Source: GCA-002701455 sp964342575 | Lineage (GTDB): Bacteria > Pseudomonadota > Alphaproteobacteria > Thalassobaculales > Thalassobaculaceae | Assembly (NCBI GenBank): GCA_964342575.1 | Contig: CAYFGZ010000021.1 | Location: forward strand, 1 to 37,300 | Length of the DNA: 37,300 nt | Direction of reading: 5' to 3' | Program-made: the position numbers and the translations under genes | In this document: in pieces, positions 1-7,716 of the stretch | Layout of the letters: the number at the start of each line of letters is the position of its first letter | Numbering within the stretch: the stretch's first letter is position 1 | Notes under the pieces: model-generated | The model's input: the letters and a program-made list of their open reading frames with translations, nothing else | Told to the model about the DNA's origin: nothing | The model's database searches: none

Positions 1-103
1 GAATAAGAGGCCATGCAACACAAGCCGCCCCCAACCCAGCTGCCGAGACGCTTGCAACATGGATGAAATCCCGTCTCGTTTTATCGTCGTTTGTATCAGA
101 CAT
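1..103 (-). CDS. petA: Ubiquinol-cytochrome c reductase iron-sulfur subunit (Rieske), N-terminal fragment
   Basis: This is the first 34 codons of the Rieske subunit of the cytochrome bc1 complex, cut by the left edge. Reading the minus strand from the ATG at 101-103 gives MSDTNDDKTRRDFIHVASVS and then an Ala/Gly-rich hydrophobic stretch ending WPLI. The twin-arginine RRDFI followed by a hydrophobic segment is the Tat-type membrane anchor typical of bacterial Rieske proteins, and the AWPLI ending is characteristic of alphaproteobacterial PetA. A GGGGGAAG ribosome binding site lies about 9 bases before the ATG. The gene is divergent from trmL, a common alphaproteobacterial arrangement. The 2Fe-2S domain lies outside the window, so the call rests on the N-terminus and context. 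Confidence 0.85.
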   Translation of the reverse strand, partial: MSDTNDDKTRRDFIHVASVSAAGLGAACVAWPLI

Positions 104-178
104 TCGAATTAGCTTCCCCCATAAAACCTAAGACCAAATCTTACTCTACAAATCACCTAAAGGACCCGTATAATTGGT

Positions 179-193
179 GCGACACGTGGTCGC
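179..193. repeat. Small inverted repeat in the petA/trmL divergent region
   Basis: GCGAC, a 5-base spacer containing most of a CACGTG core, then GTCGC forms a 5-bp inverted repeat. It sits between two divergent genes. On the minus strand it falls at about the -35 position relative to a TATACG hexamer at 166-171, so it could be an operator for petA. This is inference from position only. Confidence 0.3.
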
Positions 194-256
194 GTTATCA
201 AGCCAGCCATCAACTTTTTCTTTACTAATAACTCGTATACTGCAGGAGGCCCCAAA

Positions 257-307
257 ATGCAAAGGAACCTGAAAAAAATGTTCGATATTTTTACAAAAAA
301 AATTTAG
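257..307 (+). CDS. Possible 16-codon leader ORF upstream of trmL
   Basis: An ATG at 257 follows a near-perfect Shine-Dalgarno (AGGAGG at 244-249) and opens a 16-codon frame, MQRNLKKMFDIFTKKI, ending at TAG 305-307. trmL starts 8 bases later and has no obvious ribosome binding site of its own. The arrangement would suit translational coupling, where ribosomes ending the leader reinitiate at trmL. No homology is recognised, and the peptide may have no function of its own. It could also be a chance frame. Confidence 0.3.
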   Translation: MQRNLKKMFDIFTKKI

Positions 308-315
308 ATTTAACT

Positions 316-774
316 ATGCGCATAGCCTTATTTCAACCCGATATCCCTCAAAATACTGGTTCAATCATCAGACTTTCAGCCTGTTTTGGTATATCATTAG
401 ATATTATTGAGCCTTGCGGCTTTGTTTTTTCCAACACAAAATTGCGGCGTTCCAGCATGGATTACTTCGAATATGCCAATATCGAACGCCACAAATCTTG
501 GGAAAATTTTATAAAATGCCAAGTTAATTCTAGATTGGTGCTTATTACGACCAAGGCTACTAAAACTATAGACAAGTTTTCATTTCATACCGACGATACG
601 TTACTTCTGGGACAAGAAACTAGTGGCGTCCCCGAAGCGGTTCACCGTGCAATCCCCTCTAAAGTGCGCGTCCCCATGCTACGGGGACGGCGATCATTGA
701 ACGTCGCTATCTGCGCCAGTATAGTACTCTGGGAAGCCCTGAAGCAAACAAACTATTTAACGTCAGCAGATTAA
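316..774 (+). CDS. trmL: tRNA (cytidine(34)-2'-O)-methyltransferase
   Basis: This SPOUT-family methyltransferase 2'-O-methylates the wobble base of tRNA-Leu isoacceptors using S-adenosylmethionine. The 152-residue length is normal for TrmL. The N-terminal MRIALFQPDIPQNTGSIIRL is the family start, which fixes the ATG at 316 even though no good ribosome binding site precedes it. The SAM-binding trefoil knot is visible as GQETSGVP (about 99-106) and SLNVA (127-131). The gene is divergent from petA, as in many Alphaproteobacteria. Its stop overlaps the stop of the convergent homocysteine methyltransferase by 4 bases. A small frame with a strong ribosome binding site lies directly upstream and may supply translation. 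Confidence 0.93.
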   Translation: MRIALFQPDIPQNTGSIIRLSACFGISLDIIEPCGFVFSNTKLRRSSMDYFEYANIERHKSWENFIKCQVNSRLVLITTKATKTIDKFSFHTDDTLLLGQETSGVPEAVHRAIPSKVRVPMLRGRRSLNVAICASIVLWEALKQTNYLTSAD

Positions 775-1799
775 ACTCCTGCCCGCCTTCTCACTCGTTT
801 TCTATTACGCTGCCGATTTTGGCCGCCAGTCATTTCCAAGCCATCGGATGCAGAACTGAACTCACCCAATGTATCTACGATTTTCTGCAAACTGGGCCTT
901 GGACCTGAAGCCTGACTTTCCAACTCACTTCTCATAACAGCCAAATGCAACGGGGTCGTTCCACAACAACCACCAATTATTTTTGCGCCCGCAGCGCGCG
1001 CCAAAGAAGCGTACTTGGCCATGAGTTCCGGGGTACCATCATAATGGATGTGACCATTTACATATTTGGGTATTCCTGCATTTCCCTTGGCTATGATTGG
1101 TATACTGATATCCTGTGATGAAAATCCCAATACCGTTCTAAGTAAATCACTAGCGCCCACCCCGCAATTAGCTCCAAATGCTATCGGTTTATTCGGTAGA
1201 GACTGAATCATTAATGTCATATCAACGGACGTCAGGCCCATCATTGTTCGACCCGCGGTATCGAAGCTCATAGTCCCACACCACGAAAAGCCGAGCAGGG
1301 AAAACGCCTCAGCTGCTGCCTTGAACTCTTCTGACGCGGATATAGTCTCGAGCCAAAGGATATCAACTCCGCCAGCTATAAGGCCTTCAGCCTGCTCGTG
1401 AAATATTTCTACAGCTTGTTCATGTATCAACGGTCCTATCGGAGCGAAGACTTCTCCAGTCGGGCCTATACTGCCAGCCACGACTACTTCCTTAGTCGAC
1501 TGATCTGCCACATTTCTTGCTAGTTCGGCCGCGACTCGATTTATTTCGAACACTTTATTGTGGGCACCATGCAGTTTTAACCGAGAAGCATTGCCGCCAA
1601 ACGTATTAGTCAGAAAGATGTCTGCCCCTGCATCTATTGAATCACGGTACAGTTTTGATATACGCGCGGGAAACTCTATATTCCAAAGTTCAGGTGAATC
1701 GCCTGACTGTAGGCCTGCCGCAAATAAATTAGTTCCTGTGGAGCCATCCGCAAGCAACCAGGAATTTTCGGCCAAAAGTTTTTCCAGCTTCTTCGACAT
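771..1799 (-). CDS. bmt: Betaine-homocysteine S-methyltransferase family protein
   Basis: This homocysteine methyltransferase of the Pfam S-methyl_trans family transfers a methyl group, probably from glycine betaine, to homocysteine to form methionine. The N-terminal LLADGSTGTNLF begins the barrel. The zinc/homocysteine ligands are Cys212 in GANCG and Cys278-Cys279 in GGCCGT. At 342 residues it is a stand-alone methyltransferase rather than the first domain of MetH. It lies 70 bases downstream of metY on the same strand, so it is probably in the same SAM-II-controlled operon and would consume the homocysteine MetY makes. The C-terminus ends in a very basic tail (RNRKRVRRRAGV). The donor could instead be S-methylmethionine or dimethylsulfoniopropionate; the sequence alone does not decide. 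The ATG at 1799 follows a GGGA motif. Confidence 0.8.
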   Translation of the reverse strand: MSKKLEKLLAENSWLLADGSTGTNLFAAGLQSGDSPELWNIEFPARISKLYRDSIDAGADIFLTNTFGGNASRLKLHGAHNKVFEINRVAAELARNVADQSTKEVVVAGSIGPTGEVFAPIGPLIHEQAVEIFHEQAEGLIAGGVDILWLETISASEEFKAAAEAFSLLGFSWCGTMSFDTAGRTMMGLTSVDMTLMIQSLPNKPIAFGANCGVGASDLLRTVLGFSSQDISIPIIAKGNAGIPKYVNGHIHYDGTPELMAKYASLARAAGAKIIGGCCGTTPLHLAVMRSELESQASGPRPSLQKIVDTLGEFSSASDGLEMTGGQNRQRNRKRVRRRAGV

Positions 1800-1869
1800 T
1801 TTAATCCCAACGGTGATGCATACAAAGAGTTAATACCTGGCGTGTGATAGCTAATGTTTCCTGATGATA

Positions 1870-3177
1870 TTAACTTTTAGCCTTTGACAGGGCCTGTTCT
1901 AGATCTTGTAGGATGTCGTCAATATGCTCCAGGCCGATTGATAGTCGAACATAGCCTTCGGAAACTCCCGTTTTTAACTGTTCATCTGGAGAAAGTTGGC
2001 TATGCGTAGTGCTAGCAGGATGAATAGCAAGCGACCTGGCATCTCCAATATTCGCAACATGATAAAAGAGTTCGAGGGAGTCGATAAATTTTTGTCCTGC
2101 CGCAGCACCGGCCTTAAGCTCGAATCCTACTAGTCCCCCTAGACCCCCTTTAAGATAGGTTTCGGCCCGCCTTTTTTCGGCACCGGCCTGCAAACTGGGG
2201 TGGATGACATTTTTGACGGTAGGTTGCTTTGAAAGGAAATCGGCAACGGATTGCGCGTTACGACAATGCTCTCTCATCCGCAACGGTAAGGTTTCCAAAC
2301 CTTGTATAACCTGGAATGCATTAAATGGAGAAAAAGCGGAGCCTAGATCTCGTAGAAGGGTGGTCCTGGCTTTTATTATATAAGCGACCGGACCAATAGG
2401 TTCAACAGCTTTGACCCAGACGGCTCCGTGGTAGGACGGGTCGGGCTCGTTCAGGGCGGGCTGGCGTTCCTTGAAGTCTTCCCAGGGAAAATTACCGCCA
2501 TCTACTATAAGCCCCCCGATTGAAGTGCCGTGACCACCTATATACTTAGTTGTTGAATAAACAATGACTGCTGCACCATGTTCAAATGGTCGACAGATTA
2601 TAGGCGCCGCCGTATTGTCCATGATGAGTGGTATGCCTAATTCTCGTCCGATTGAAGCTACTTTTGAAATTGGAAAAACATGGAGCTTTGGATTTGGGAG
2701 CGTTTCTGCATAATAAGCCCGCGTTTTCGAATCGCTGGCATTTCGAAACTCTTCCGGGTTAGCTGGGTCTACAAAACGGACTTCAATGCCTTGATCTTTC
2801 AAGGTATTGTTGAACAGATTCCAGGTCCCCCCATAGAGATCCGTAGAACTTACAATATTGTCCCCCGCCTTCGCTAAGTTCTGGATTGCCATTGCGCTGG
2901 CGGCTTGACCCGAGCTAACAGCCAGCGCTGCTGCACCGCCCTCCAAGGCCGTGATTCGTTGTTCAAGTACATCGCAAGTAGGGTTCATTATTCTCGTATA
3001 GATATTGCCAAGTTCAGCGAGCGAGAAAAGGTTTGCCGCATGCTCAGTGTTTTTAAATTGATAAGAAGTAGTCTGATAAATTGGCACCGCCACCGCACCC
3101 GTCGTTGGATCCGCACGATATCCAGCATGCAAAGCTAATGTCTCTGGCTGTTTTGTTGTATTTAAAGTAGTTGTCAT
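1870..3177 (-). CDS. metY: O-acetylhomoserine sulfhydrylase (PLP-dependent)
   Basis: This Cys/Met-metabolism PLP enzyme converts O-acetylhomoserine and sulfide to homocysteine and acetate. The ATG at 3177 is chosen over an in-frame TTG at 3192 because GGGGACGA lies just ahead of it; this gives 435 residues, the usual length for this group. Visible features are YTRIMNPT near residue 60, SSGQAA near 88-93, and the PLP lysine at about 211 in YSTTKYIGGHG. The long family length, about 40 residues more than MetB/MetC, supports MetY rather than cystathionine synthase or lyase. The roughly 200-base leader carries a SAM-II riboswitch, so synthesis should fall when SAM is plentiful. The gene is followed by the betaine-homocysteine methyltransferase. 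O-succinylhomoserine as substrate cannot be excluded. Confidence 0.9.
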   Translation of the reverse strand: MTTTLNTTKQPETLALHAGYRADPTTGAVAVPIYQTTSYQFKNTEHAANLFSLAELGNIYTRIMNPTCDVLEQRITALEGGAAALAVSSGQAASAMAIQNLAKAGDNIVSSTDLYGGTWNLFNNTLKDQGIEVRFVDPANPEEFRNASDSKTRAYYAETLPNPKLHVFPISKVASIGRELGIPLIMDNTAAPIICRPFEHGAAVIVYSTTKYIGGHGTSIGGLIVDGGNFPWEDFKERQPALNEPDPSYHGAVWVKAVEPIGPVAYIIKARTTLLRDLGSAFSPFNAFQVIQGLETLPLRMREHCRNAQSVADFLSKQPTVKNVIHPSLQAGAEKRRAETYLKGGLGGLVGFELKAGAAAGQKFIDSLELFYHVANIGDARSLAIHPASTTHSQLSPDEQLKTGVSEGYVRLSIGLEHIDDILQDLEQALSKAKS

Positions 3178-3310
3178 TTCGATCGTCCCCAAGCTAGCAG
3201 GTTCAAAACCTTCATCTGGTCATTCACCGGCGATTAATGCTAACGGAGAGGTTTGCTTAGAAATGGAGAAGATTTCCCACTTTCCATGTATCTTAGCGGG
3301 ATAACCTCCC

Positions 3311-3364
3311 ACGCTTTAGCTGTATTTTTTGTGCGCCCGCAAGCTGAAGCTCAAATCGGCGCTA
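3311..3364 (-). promoter_or_regulatory. SAM-II riboswitch upstream of metY
   Basis: Read on the minus strand from 3362, the RNA has GCGCC, then GATTTGA, GCTTGC, GGGCGC, an A-rich linker, and AGCTAAAGCG. These are the ordered conserved elements of the SAM-II (metA/metY) aptamer. P1 can form between 3358-3362 and 3333-3337, and the 3' CTAAA segment is placed for the pseudoknot. SAM-II is known mainly from Alphaproteobacteria upstream of methionine genes, which matches the metY gene 134 bases downstream. No clear terminator follows the aptamer, so the mode of control is not visible. Confidence 0.88.
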
Positions 3365-3369
3365 AAGTA

Positions 3370-3399
3370 GCTCTAGCACCAATATACACTATATGTCAA
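3370..3399 (-). promoter_or_regulatory. Predicted metY-bmt promoter
   Basis: On the minus strand a perfect -35 TTGACA (3394-3399) is followed after 18 bases by TAGAGC (3370-3375) preceded by TGC, an extended -10 context. The -10 match is only moderate. Transcription would begin near 3363, exactly at the 5' edge of the SAM-II aptamer, which supports both calls. Confidence 0.55.
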
Positions 3400-3402
3400 T
3401 AT

Positions 3403-3424
3403 ATAAACATATCTTTATGTTTAT
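3403..3424. repeat. Perfect 9-bp inverted repeat upstream of the metY promoter
   Basis: ATAAACATA, a TCTT spacer, then TATGTTTAT form a perfect dyad immediately upstream of the predicted metY -35 element and about 100 bases before truA. The position suits a dimeric regulator acting on metY or on the divergent truA. No matching regulator is identified. Confidence 0.5.
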
Positions 3425-3526
3425 GAATTATATCGTAAAAAACAAAATAAGCTGGAAGACAGATAGCTAAAAGCGCTAAATACCTATTTGGGGTGCTACC
3501 TTGGTATGTTCTGACGGCGGGTCACG

Positions 3527-4270
3527 ATGCCTAAATACAAGCTAAAAATAGAGTATGACGGGCGCAATTTCGTTGGCTGGCAGCGCCAAGATAATGGGCC
3601 TTCCATCCAGGCGGCTATCGAAGATGCACTTTTCAACTTCTCAAAAGAGAGAGCCCAAGTTGTTGGAGCCGGAAGGACGGACTCCGGCGTACATGCTTTA
3701 TCGATGATTGCGCACATAGAGTTAAAGAATACGAACCCCGACCCGGTTACCGTTAAAAGAGCCCTAAATTTCCATCTAGGGTCGCAGAGAATTAGTATAT
3801 TGGAAACAGAACTCGCGCCAGCCACATTTCACGCGCGTTTCTCGGCCACAAAAAGAAGATATTTATACCGAATTCTTAATCGAACGGCTCCCCCGGCTCT
3901 TGAAATTGGCCGCGTCTGGTTTATCCCTCGTAACCTCGACACAGAAAAAATGTCGCAGGCGGCCAAAGAACTAGTTGGCGAACATGATTTTAGTAGTTTT
4001 AGAGCAAAAGACTGCCAAGCGGCATCAGCAACGAAAACGTTAAGTCGACTCGATGTCGAACGTTATGGAAGCGAAATACATATCTCTGCTGAGGCGCGAT
4101 CATTTTTGCATCGGCAAGTTAGAAATATAGTGGGAACCCTCAAATTAGTTGGCGAAGATAGATGGTCAATTGCACAAGTAAAAAATGTTTTGTCCGCAAG
4201 AGATAGATCACAAGCTGGCCCCACTGCTCCTCCCGAAGGTCTATACTTGGCGGACGTTATTTACGATTAG
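3527..4270 (+). CDS. truA: tRNA pseudouridine(38-40) synthase
   Basis: TruA isomerises uridines 38-40 in the anticodon arm of tRNAs. The 247-residue length is normal. The N-terminal KLKIEYDGRNFVGWQRQ is the family opening, and the catalytic aspartate is Asp52 in GAGRTDSGVHA. The C-terminal FLHRQVRNIVGTL motif lies near residues 193-205. The gene is divergent from metY across a 350-base region that includes the metY riboswitch. It converges with a small membrane-protein gene, with 4 bases between the stops. In related genomes truA is often next to dapE, and here only the membrane-protein gene separates them. Confidence 0.96.
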   Translation: MPKYKLKIEYDGRNFVGWQRQDNGPSIQAAIEDALFNFSKERAQVVGAGRTDSGVHALSMIAHIELKNTNPDPVTVKRALNFHLGSQRISILETELAPATFHARFSATKRRYLYRILNRTAPPALEIGRVWFIPRNLDTEKMSQAAKELVGEHDFSSFRAKDCQAASATKTLSRLDVERYGSEIHISAEARSFLHRQVRNIVGTLKLVGEDRWSIAQVKNVLSARDRSQAGPTAPPEGLYLADVIYD

Positions 4271-4274
4271 GCAA

Positions 4275-4844
4275 CTAACGAACGCTTCCCAGAATAGAGA
4301 GCAGAGAGATACTAAAAATAAAATCAAATGCAACTACAGCCAAAGCGGCAAAGCGCGAAATAGTTAGCTGCCTCCGCGCTATTTCAAAATATAAAAATAC
4401 AGCAAGGACGTAAGCTACCAAAAGCATACTCGTTCCAAAAGCTGTCGTCACTCCTTCCACCAAACCGATGTTGGAAGCAAAAGCAAAAAAATAACCGGTA
4501 GGAACGGAGGCCCAATTATATGGTATCAGATAAGGTAATGCGCGATCTCCAGCATCTAAAAAGTCCAAAATATGGATCACCAACAGCGGATAAACTAGCC
4601 AAGAGATACCATAAATCAACATATCCCGAATGCCTTCATGAAAGCTGTAGGTGGCATCGCCAGAAGCAAAAACTGTTGAACCAATAACAACAATATTTGC
4701 CGGTAACACGAGTGCCGCCGCCACATATGACCTCCAGAAACCAGTCACCGATATATTAAATGATCCAGAAATATCAGGTCGGCGAACAGCTATCCCCAAA
4801 ACACCGTTTAGAGAATTTAAAGTTTCAGAGTAAAGTGCTCCCAT
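4275..4844 (-). CDS. Conserved multi-pass membrane protein of unknown function
   Basis: This 189-residue protein appears to have about five hydrophobic segments (roughly 35-60, 73-93, 105-125, 130-152 and 165-188). No enzyme motif is recognised. The ATG at 4844 is preferred over an adjacent TTG at 4847. It starts 3 bases after the dapE stop, so translation is probably coupled to dapE. Similar unnamed integral membrane proteins occur between dapE and truA in other Alphaproteobacteria by my recollection, so the gene is likely real and conserved. A link to lysine or peptidoglycan precursor synthesis is inferred from neighbourhood only. Confidence 0.75.
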   Translation of the reverse strand: MGALYSETLNSLNGVLGIAVRRPDISGSFNISVTGFWRSYVAAALVLPANIVVIGSTVFASGDATYSFHEGIRDMLIYGISWLVYPLLVIHILDFLDAGDRALPYLIPYNWASVPTGYFFAFASNIGLVEGVTTAFGTSMLLVAYVLAVFLYFEIARRQLTISRFAALAVVAFDFIFSISLLSILGSVR

Positions 4845-4847
4845 CAA

Positions 4848-6020
4848 TCAAACCGGATGACGAGCAAAAAAACGCCTCAATAACGCGGAATAAACGTCTG
4901 TTAGCGCTTTTATGTCTTCAACATTCACATGCTCGTTAATTTTGTGCATGGTCTTGCCAACTATTCCAAATTCTATCACTGGACAATAATTTCTGATAAA
5001 GCGAGCATCGGATGTTCCGCCTGTCGTGCTCAACTCCGGCGACACCCCAAGAACCTCCTTGACGGAAGCGATCAAATCGTCGGACAAAGTACCGGGTTCT
5101 GTAACAAATGCATCGGACGAACAAGCCGTTTTCAATTCATAATTACCACCAACTTCATCAAACATGTTTCGCAGCCAATGTTCTATTCCTTCGGCTGTCT
5201 TACTATCGTTGAAGCGAATATTAAAAGTTGCCGTTACCTTGTTTGGGATCACGTTAGAAAAAGAATTACCCGTATCAATCGAAGCGATAGCTACCGTCGT
5301 CGGAGGGAAATAATTTGTCCCTCCATCAAGTTGTTCCTCCGCAAGCGGGGCCATCATCTTCACCAATTTCGACAAAGGATTATCGGCTAATCCGGGGTAA
5401 GCCGTATGGCCCTGGGTGCCATAAACTGTTAACCATCCGGTAAAGCTCCCGCGCCTTCCAATTTTTGCCATTTCACCTAAATATTCCGGGTTAGTTGGTT
5501 CTCCAACTATGCAGGCATCAATGACTTCACCTCGGGTTGAGAGCCACTCTAGAACTTTTACGGTACCATTAATTGCCGGCCCCTCTTCATCACCCGTTAT
5601 CAATAAACTAATTGTTCCCGGCAACGCGGATTCTAACTGACTTCTATACTGCTGCACACCACTAATAAAAGAAGCTATCGCTGATTTCATATCAGCAGCA
5701 CCCCTACCAAATAGCTTTCCATCCAATATCGCTCCCGAGAAGGGATCTTCATTCCATTGATCAAAATCCCCCGCTGGAACGACGTCAGAATGTCCTGCAA
5801 AGCAAAAATTAGGGCCCGTGTCACCAAGCTTAGCATACAAGTTGTCAACGTCTGGAGTGCCCGATTGCGAGAACACCAATCGAATACAATGGAACCCTAT
5901 TTCTTCCAGAACCTTCTGGAGTTCATCCAGCGCACCACCTTCATTAGGAGTTACACTAGGACAGCGGATAAGACGCTGACTTAATTCTACTGGATCAATA
6001 CTTTCTCTTTCTTCTGCCAC
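4848..6020 (-). CDS. dapE: Succinyl-diaminopimelate desuccinylase
   Basis: DapE hydrolyses N-succinyl-LL-2,6-diaminopimelate to LL-diaminopimelate and succinate, in the succinylase branch of lysine/peptidoglycan precursor synthesis. It is an M20-family dinuclear zinc enzyme. Visible metal/catalytic residues are His77 (GHSDVVP), Asp110 (GRGAADMKS), Glu145-Glu146 (GDEEG) and Glu174 (GEPT), with the C-terminal His of HKINEHVN. The 390-residue length is normal. The start is GTG at 6020, because no ATG exists near the N-terminal family sequence. It lies 6 bases after dapD and just before a small membrane-protein gene, so the three probably form one transcript. Confidence 0.95.
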   Translation of the reverse strand: MAEERESIDPVELSQRLIRCPSVTPNEGGALDELQKVLEEIGFHCIRLVFSQSGTPDVDNLYAKLGDTGPNFCFAGHSDVVPAGDFDQWNEDPFSGAILDGKLFGRGAADMKSAIASFISGVQQYRSQLESALPGTISLLITGDEEGPAINGTVKVLEWLSTRGEVIDACIVGEPTNPEYLGEMAKIGRRGSFTGWLTVYGTQGHTAYPGLADNPLSKLVKMMAPLAEEQLDGGTNYFPPTTVAIASIDTGNSFSNVIPNKVTATFNIRFNDSKTAEGIEHWLRNMFDEVGGNYELKTACSSDAFVTEPGTLSDDLIASVKEVLGVSPELSTTGGTSDARFIRNYCPVIEFGIVGKTMHKINEHVNVEDIKALTDVYSALLRRFFARHPV

Positions 6021-6026
6021 AGAAGC

Positions 6027-6887
6027 CTAATCACGCAAAAGCTCGTTTATAGATGTCTTGCCGCGTGTCTGTTCATCAACCTGCTTCACAATGACAGCAC
6101 AATACAGGGACGGTCCCGCCGAACCGTCTGGGAGCGATTTTCCTGGAAATGTTCCGGGGACGACAACAGAGTATGCCGGCACCCTCCCCATAAGAATTTC
6201 TCCGGTATCTCTATTTATTATCTTGGTTGATGCCCCTATATAAACCCCCATACTCAAAACCGAACCTGTCTCAACTATAACTCCCTCGGCTACCTCCGAG
6301 CGCGCTCCAATAAAACAATCATCTTCAATGATTACCGGGTCTGCCTGCATAGGTTCCAGGACGCCCGCTATTCCGGCCCCACCAGAAATATGGCAATTTT
6401 TTCCAATTTGAGCACACGAGCCTATCGTGGCCCAAGTATCAACCATCGTTCCACTGTCAACGTAGGCCCCTAAATTTACAAAACTGGGCATCAAAACCAC
6501 GCCGGAAGCAACATATGCGGACCGCCGCACAACGCAATTTGGAACAGCTCTCAACCCCGCATCACGAAACTTAGCATCTGACCATCCCGAAAACTTTGAG
6601 GGTACTTTATCCCACCAATTTGAAGCTCCTCTATCCCGATCTATCGGTCCCCCTGGTATAGATCCCATATCATTCAATCTAAAGGATAATAATACTGCTT
6701 TTTTTAACCATTGATTTACCCGCCATTTATGATTCCCTAAGGGGGAAGCCACCCGTTCTATTCCCGAATCCATCGCTTCAAGAGCTACTTCTACGGCATC
6801 TCTATATTCTCCTTTTGTTGCATTATCGATGGAATTTCGGTCTTCCCAAGCTCGATTTATCGTCGTTTCAAGTTGGCCATCACTCAT
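6027..6887 (-). CDS. dapD: 2,3,4,5-tetrahydropyridine-2,6-dicarboxylate N-succinyltransferase
   Basis: DapD transfers succinyl from succinyl-CoA to tetrahydrodipicolinate, the step before DapC and DapE. The ATG at 6887 gives 286 residues starting MSDGQLETTINRAWEDRNSI, which matches the usual DapD N-terminus. The longer frame back to a TTG at 6944 adds 19 Lys-rich residues that do not fit the family. The left-handed beta-helix is visible as hexapeptide-like repeats from about residue 120 to 230 (for example NLGAYVDSGTMVDTWATIGS). It is followed after 6 bases by dapE and preceded by the HAD nucleotidase gene on the same strand, the standard alphaproteobacterial order. Confidence 0.95.
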   Translation of the reverse strand: MSDGQLETTINRAWEDRNSIDNATKGEYRDAVEVALEAMDSGIERVASPLGNHKWRVNQWLKKAVLLSFRLNDMGSIPGGPIDRDRGASNWWDKVPSKFSGWSDAKFRDAGLRAVPNCVVRRSAYVASGVVLMPSFVNLGAYVDSGTMVDTWATIGSCAQIGKNCHISGGAGIAGVLEPMQADPVIIEDDCFIGARSEVAEGVIVETGSVLSMGVYIGASTKIINRDTGEILMGRVPAYSVVVPGTFPGKSLPDGSAGPSLYCAVIVKQVDEQTRGKTSINELLRD

Positions 6888-6984
6888 GTCGTTTAATTCC
6901 CGTTTTTGTTTTAATTTGGTGACTGCTTTTAAAAATGCTCCCAAGGTATTCGACTGTCAAGCGACTGTGGCACAATTAAGCCTA

Positions 6985-7641
6985 TCATTTGATTATCCTC
7001 GCCAGCCAGGTTTTTAATTCATTTATTTCACAATCAATATGCTCGACTGAGAGAGCATCCGAAGACCATTCTTTACTATGCCTTAACCAAACGGTCTTCA
7101 TTCCCAACTCAGACGCTGGTCGCAAATTCTTAGCCATGTCATCGACCATTACTGCTTGACTAGGCAGTATATCAAATTCGCGTATCATTTTTTTATAAGG
7201 AGCTGGATCTGGTTTTGGAACAAAGTCACCCGCAACGATATCAAATATATCTTCAAATACTTCATAAATGCCCAGTTGCTGCGTTACCCTCTCAGCATGC
7301 AGAACCGAGCCATTTGTATAGATTACGCGTTTTCCCGGCAACTTTATTAATAGATCTCTTAGTTGCTCATCTCTTTTTAAGTCACGGACGTCTATATCGT
7401 GCACAAAATCCAAAAATTCTGAAGGATCCATCTCATGTTCCACCATCAAGCCTCGCATCGTAGTGCCGTATTTTTGGAACATTTTTTTTTGTAGGTCCCG
7501 GGCATCTGATTCGTTCAGGTGAAATTCATTTTGGATAAAGATGGTCATACGTTTTGACACCTTAGAAAATAGATCAGTATCTACGTTATAAAGCGTATTA
7601 TCCAGATCAAAGACCCAGGTAGTTATATTATCAATATTCAA
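6985..7641 (-). CDS. Pyrimidine 5'-nucleotidase-type HAD phosphatase
   Basis: This is a HAD-superfamily hydrolase of the YjjG/SDT1-like pyrimidine 5'-nucleotidase group, which dephosphorylates nucleoside monophosphates. Motif I is FDLDNT with catalytic Asp12 and Asp14. Motif II is the Thr of IYTNGS near residue 109. Motif III is Lys in KPDP, and motif IV is VDD (near 167-168). The 218-residue length fits. The start is a TTG at 7641 with GGCGGA upstream; the nearby ATG is followed at once by a stop. The gene normally sits between argB and dapD in Alphaproteobacteria, and here it stays next to dapD but is separated from argB by a diguanylate cyclase gene. The exact substrate is not visible. Confidence 0.85.
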   Translation of the reverse strand: MNIDNITTWVFDLDNTLYNVDTDLFSKVSKRMTIFIQNEFHLNESDARDLQKKMFQKYGTTMRGLMVEHEMDPSEFLDFVHDIDVRDLKRDEQLRDLLIKLPGKRVIYTNGSVLHAERVTQQLGIYEVFEDIFDIVAGDFVPKPDPAPYKKMIREFDILPSQAVMVDDMAKNLRPASELGMKTVWLRHSKEWSSDALSVEHIDCEINELKTWLARIIK

Positions 7642-7716
7642 TATTACATTTCCGCCAGTTGTTTCTTTAATTAATAGCTGGCACCCTGTATTGATCTTAA
7701 GCAGAAAACAAGGTTT

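Noticed and set aside
4929..5390. A 153-codon frame antisense to dapE.
   Set aside because: It lacks any recognised motif and lies wholly within a well-supported gene.
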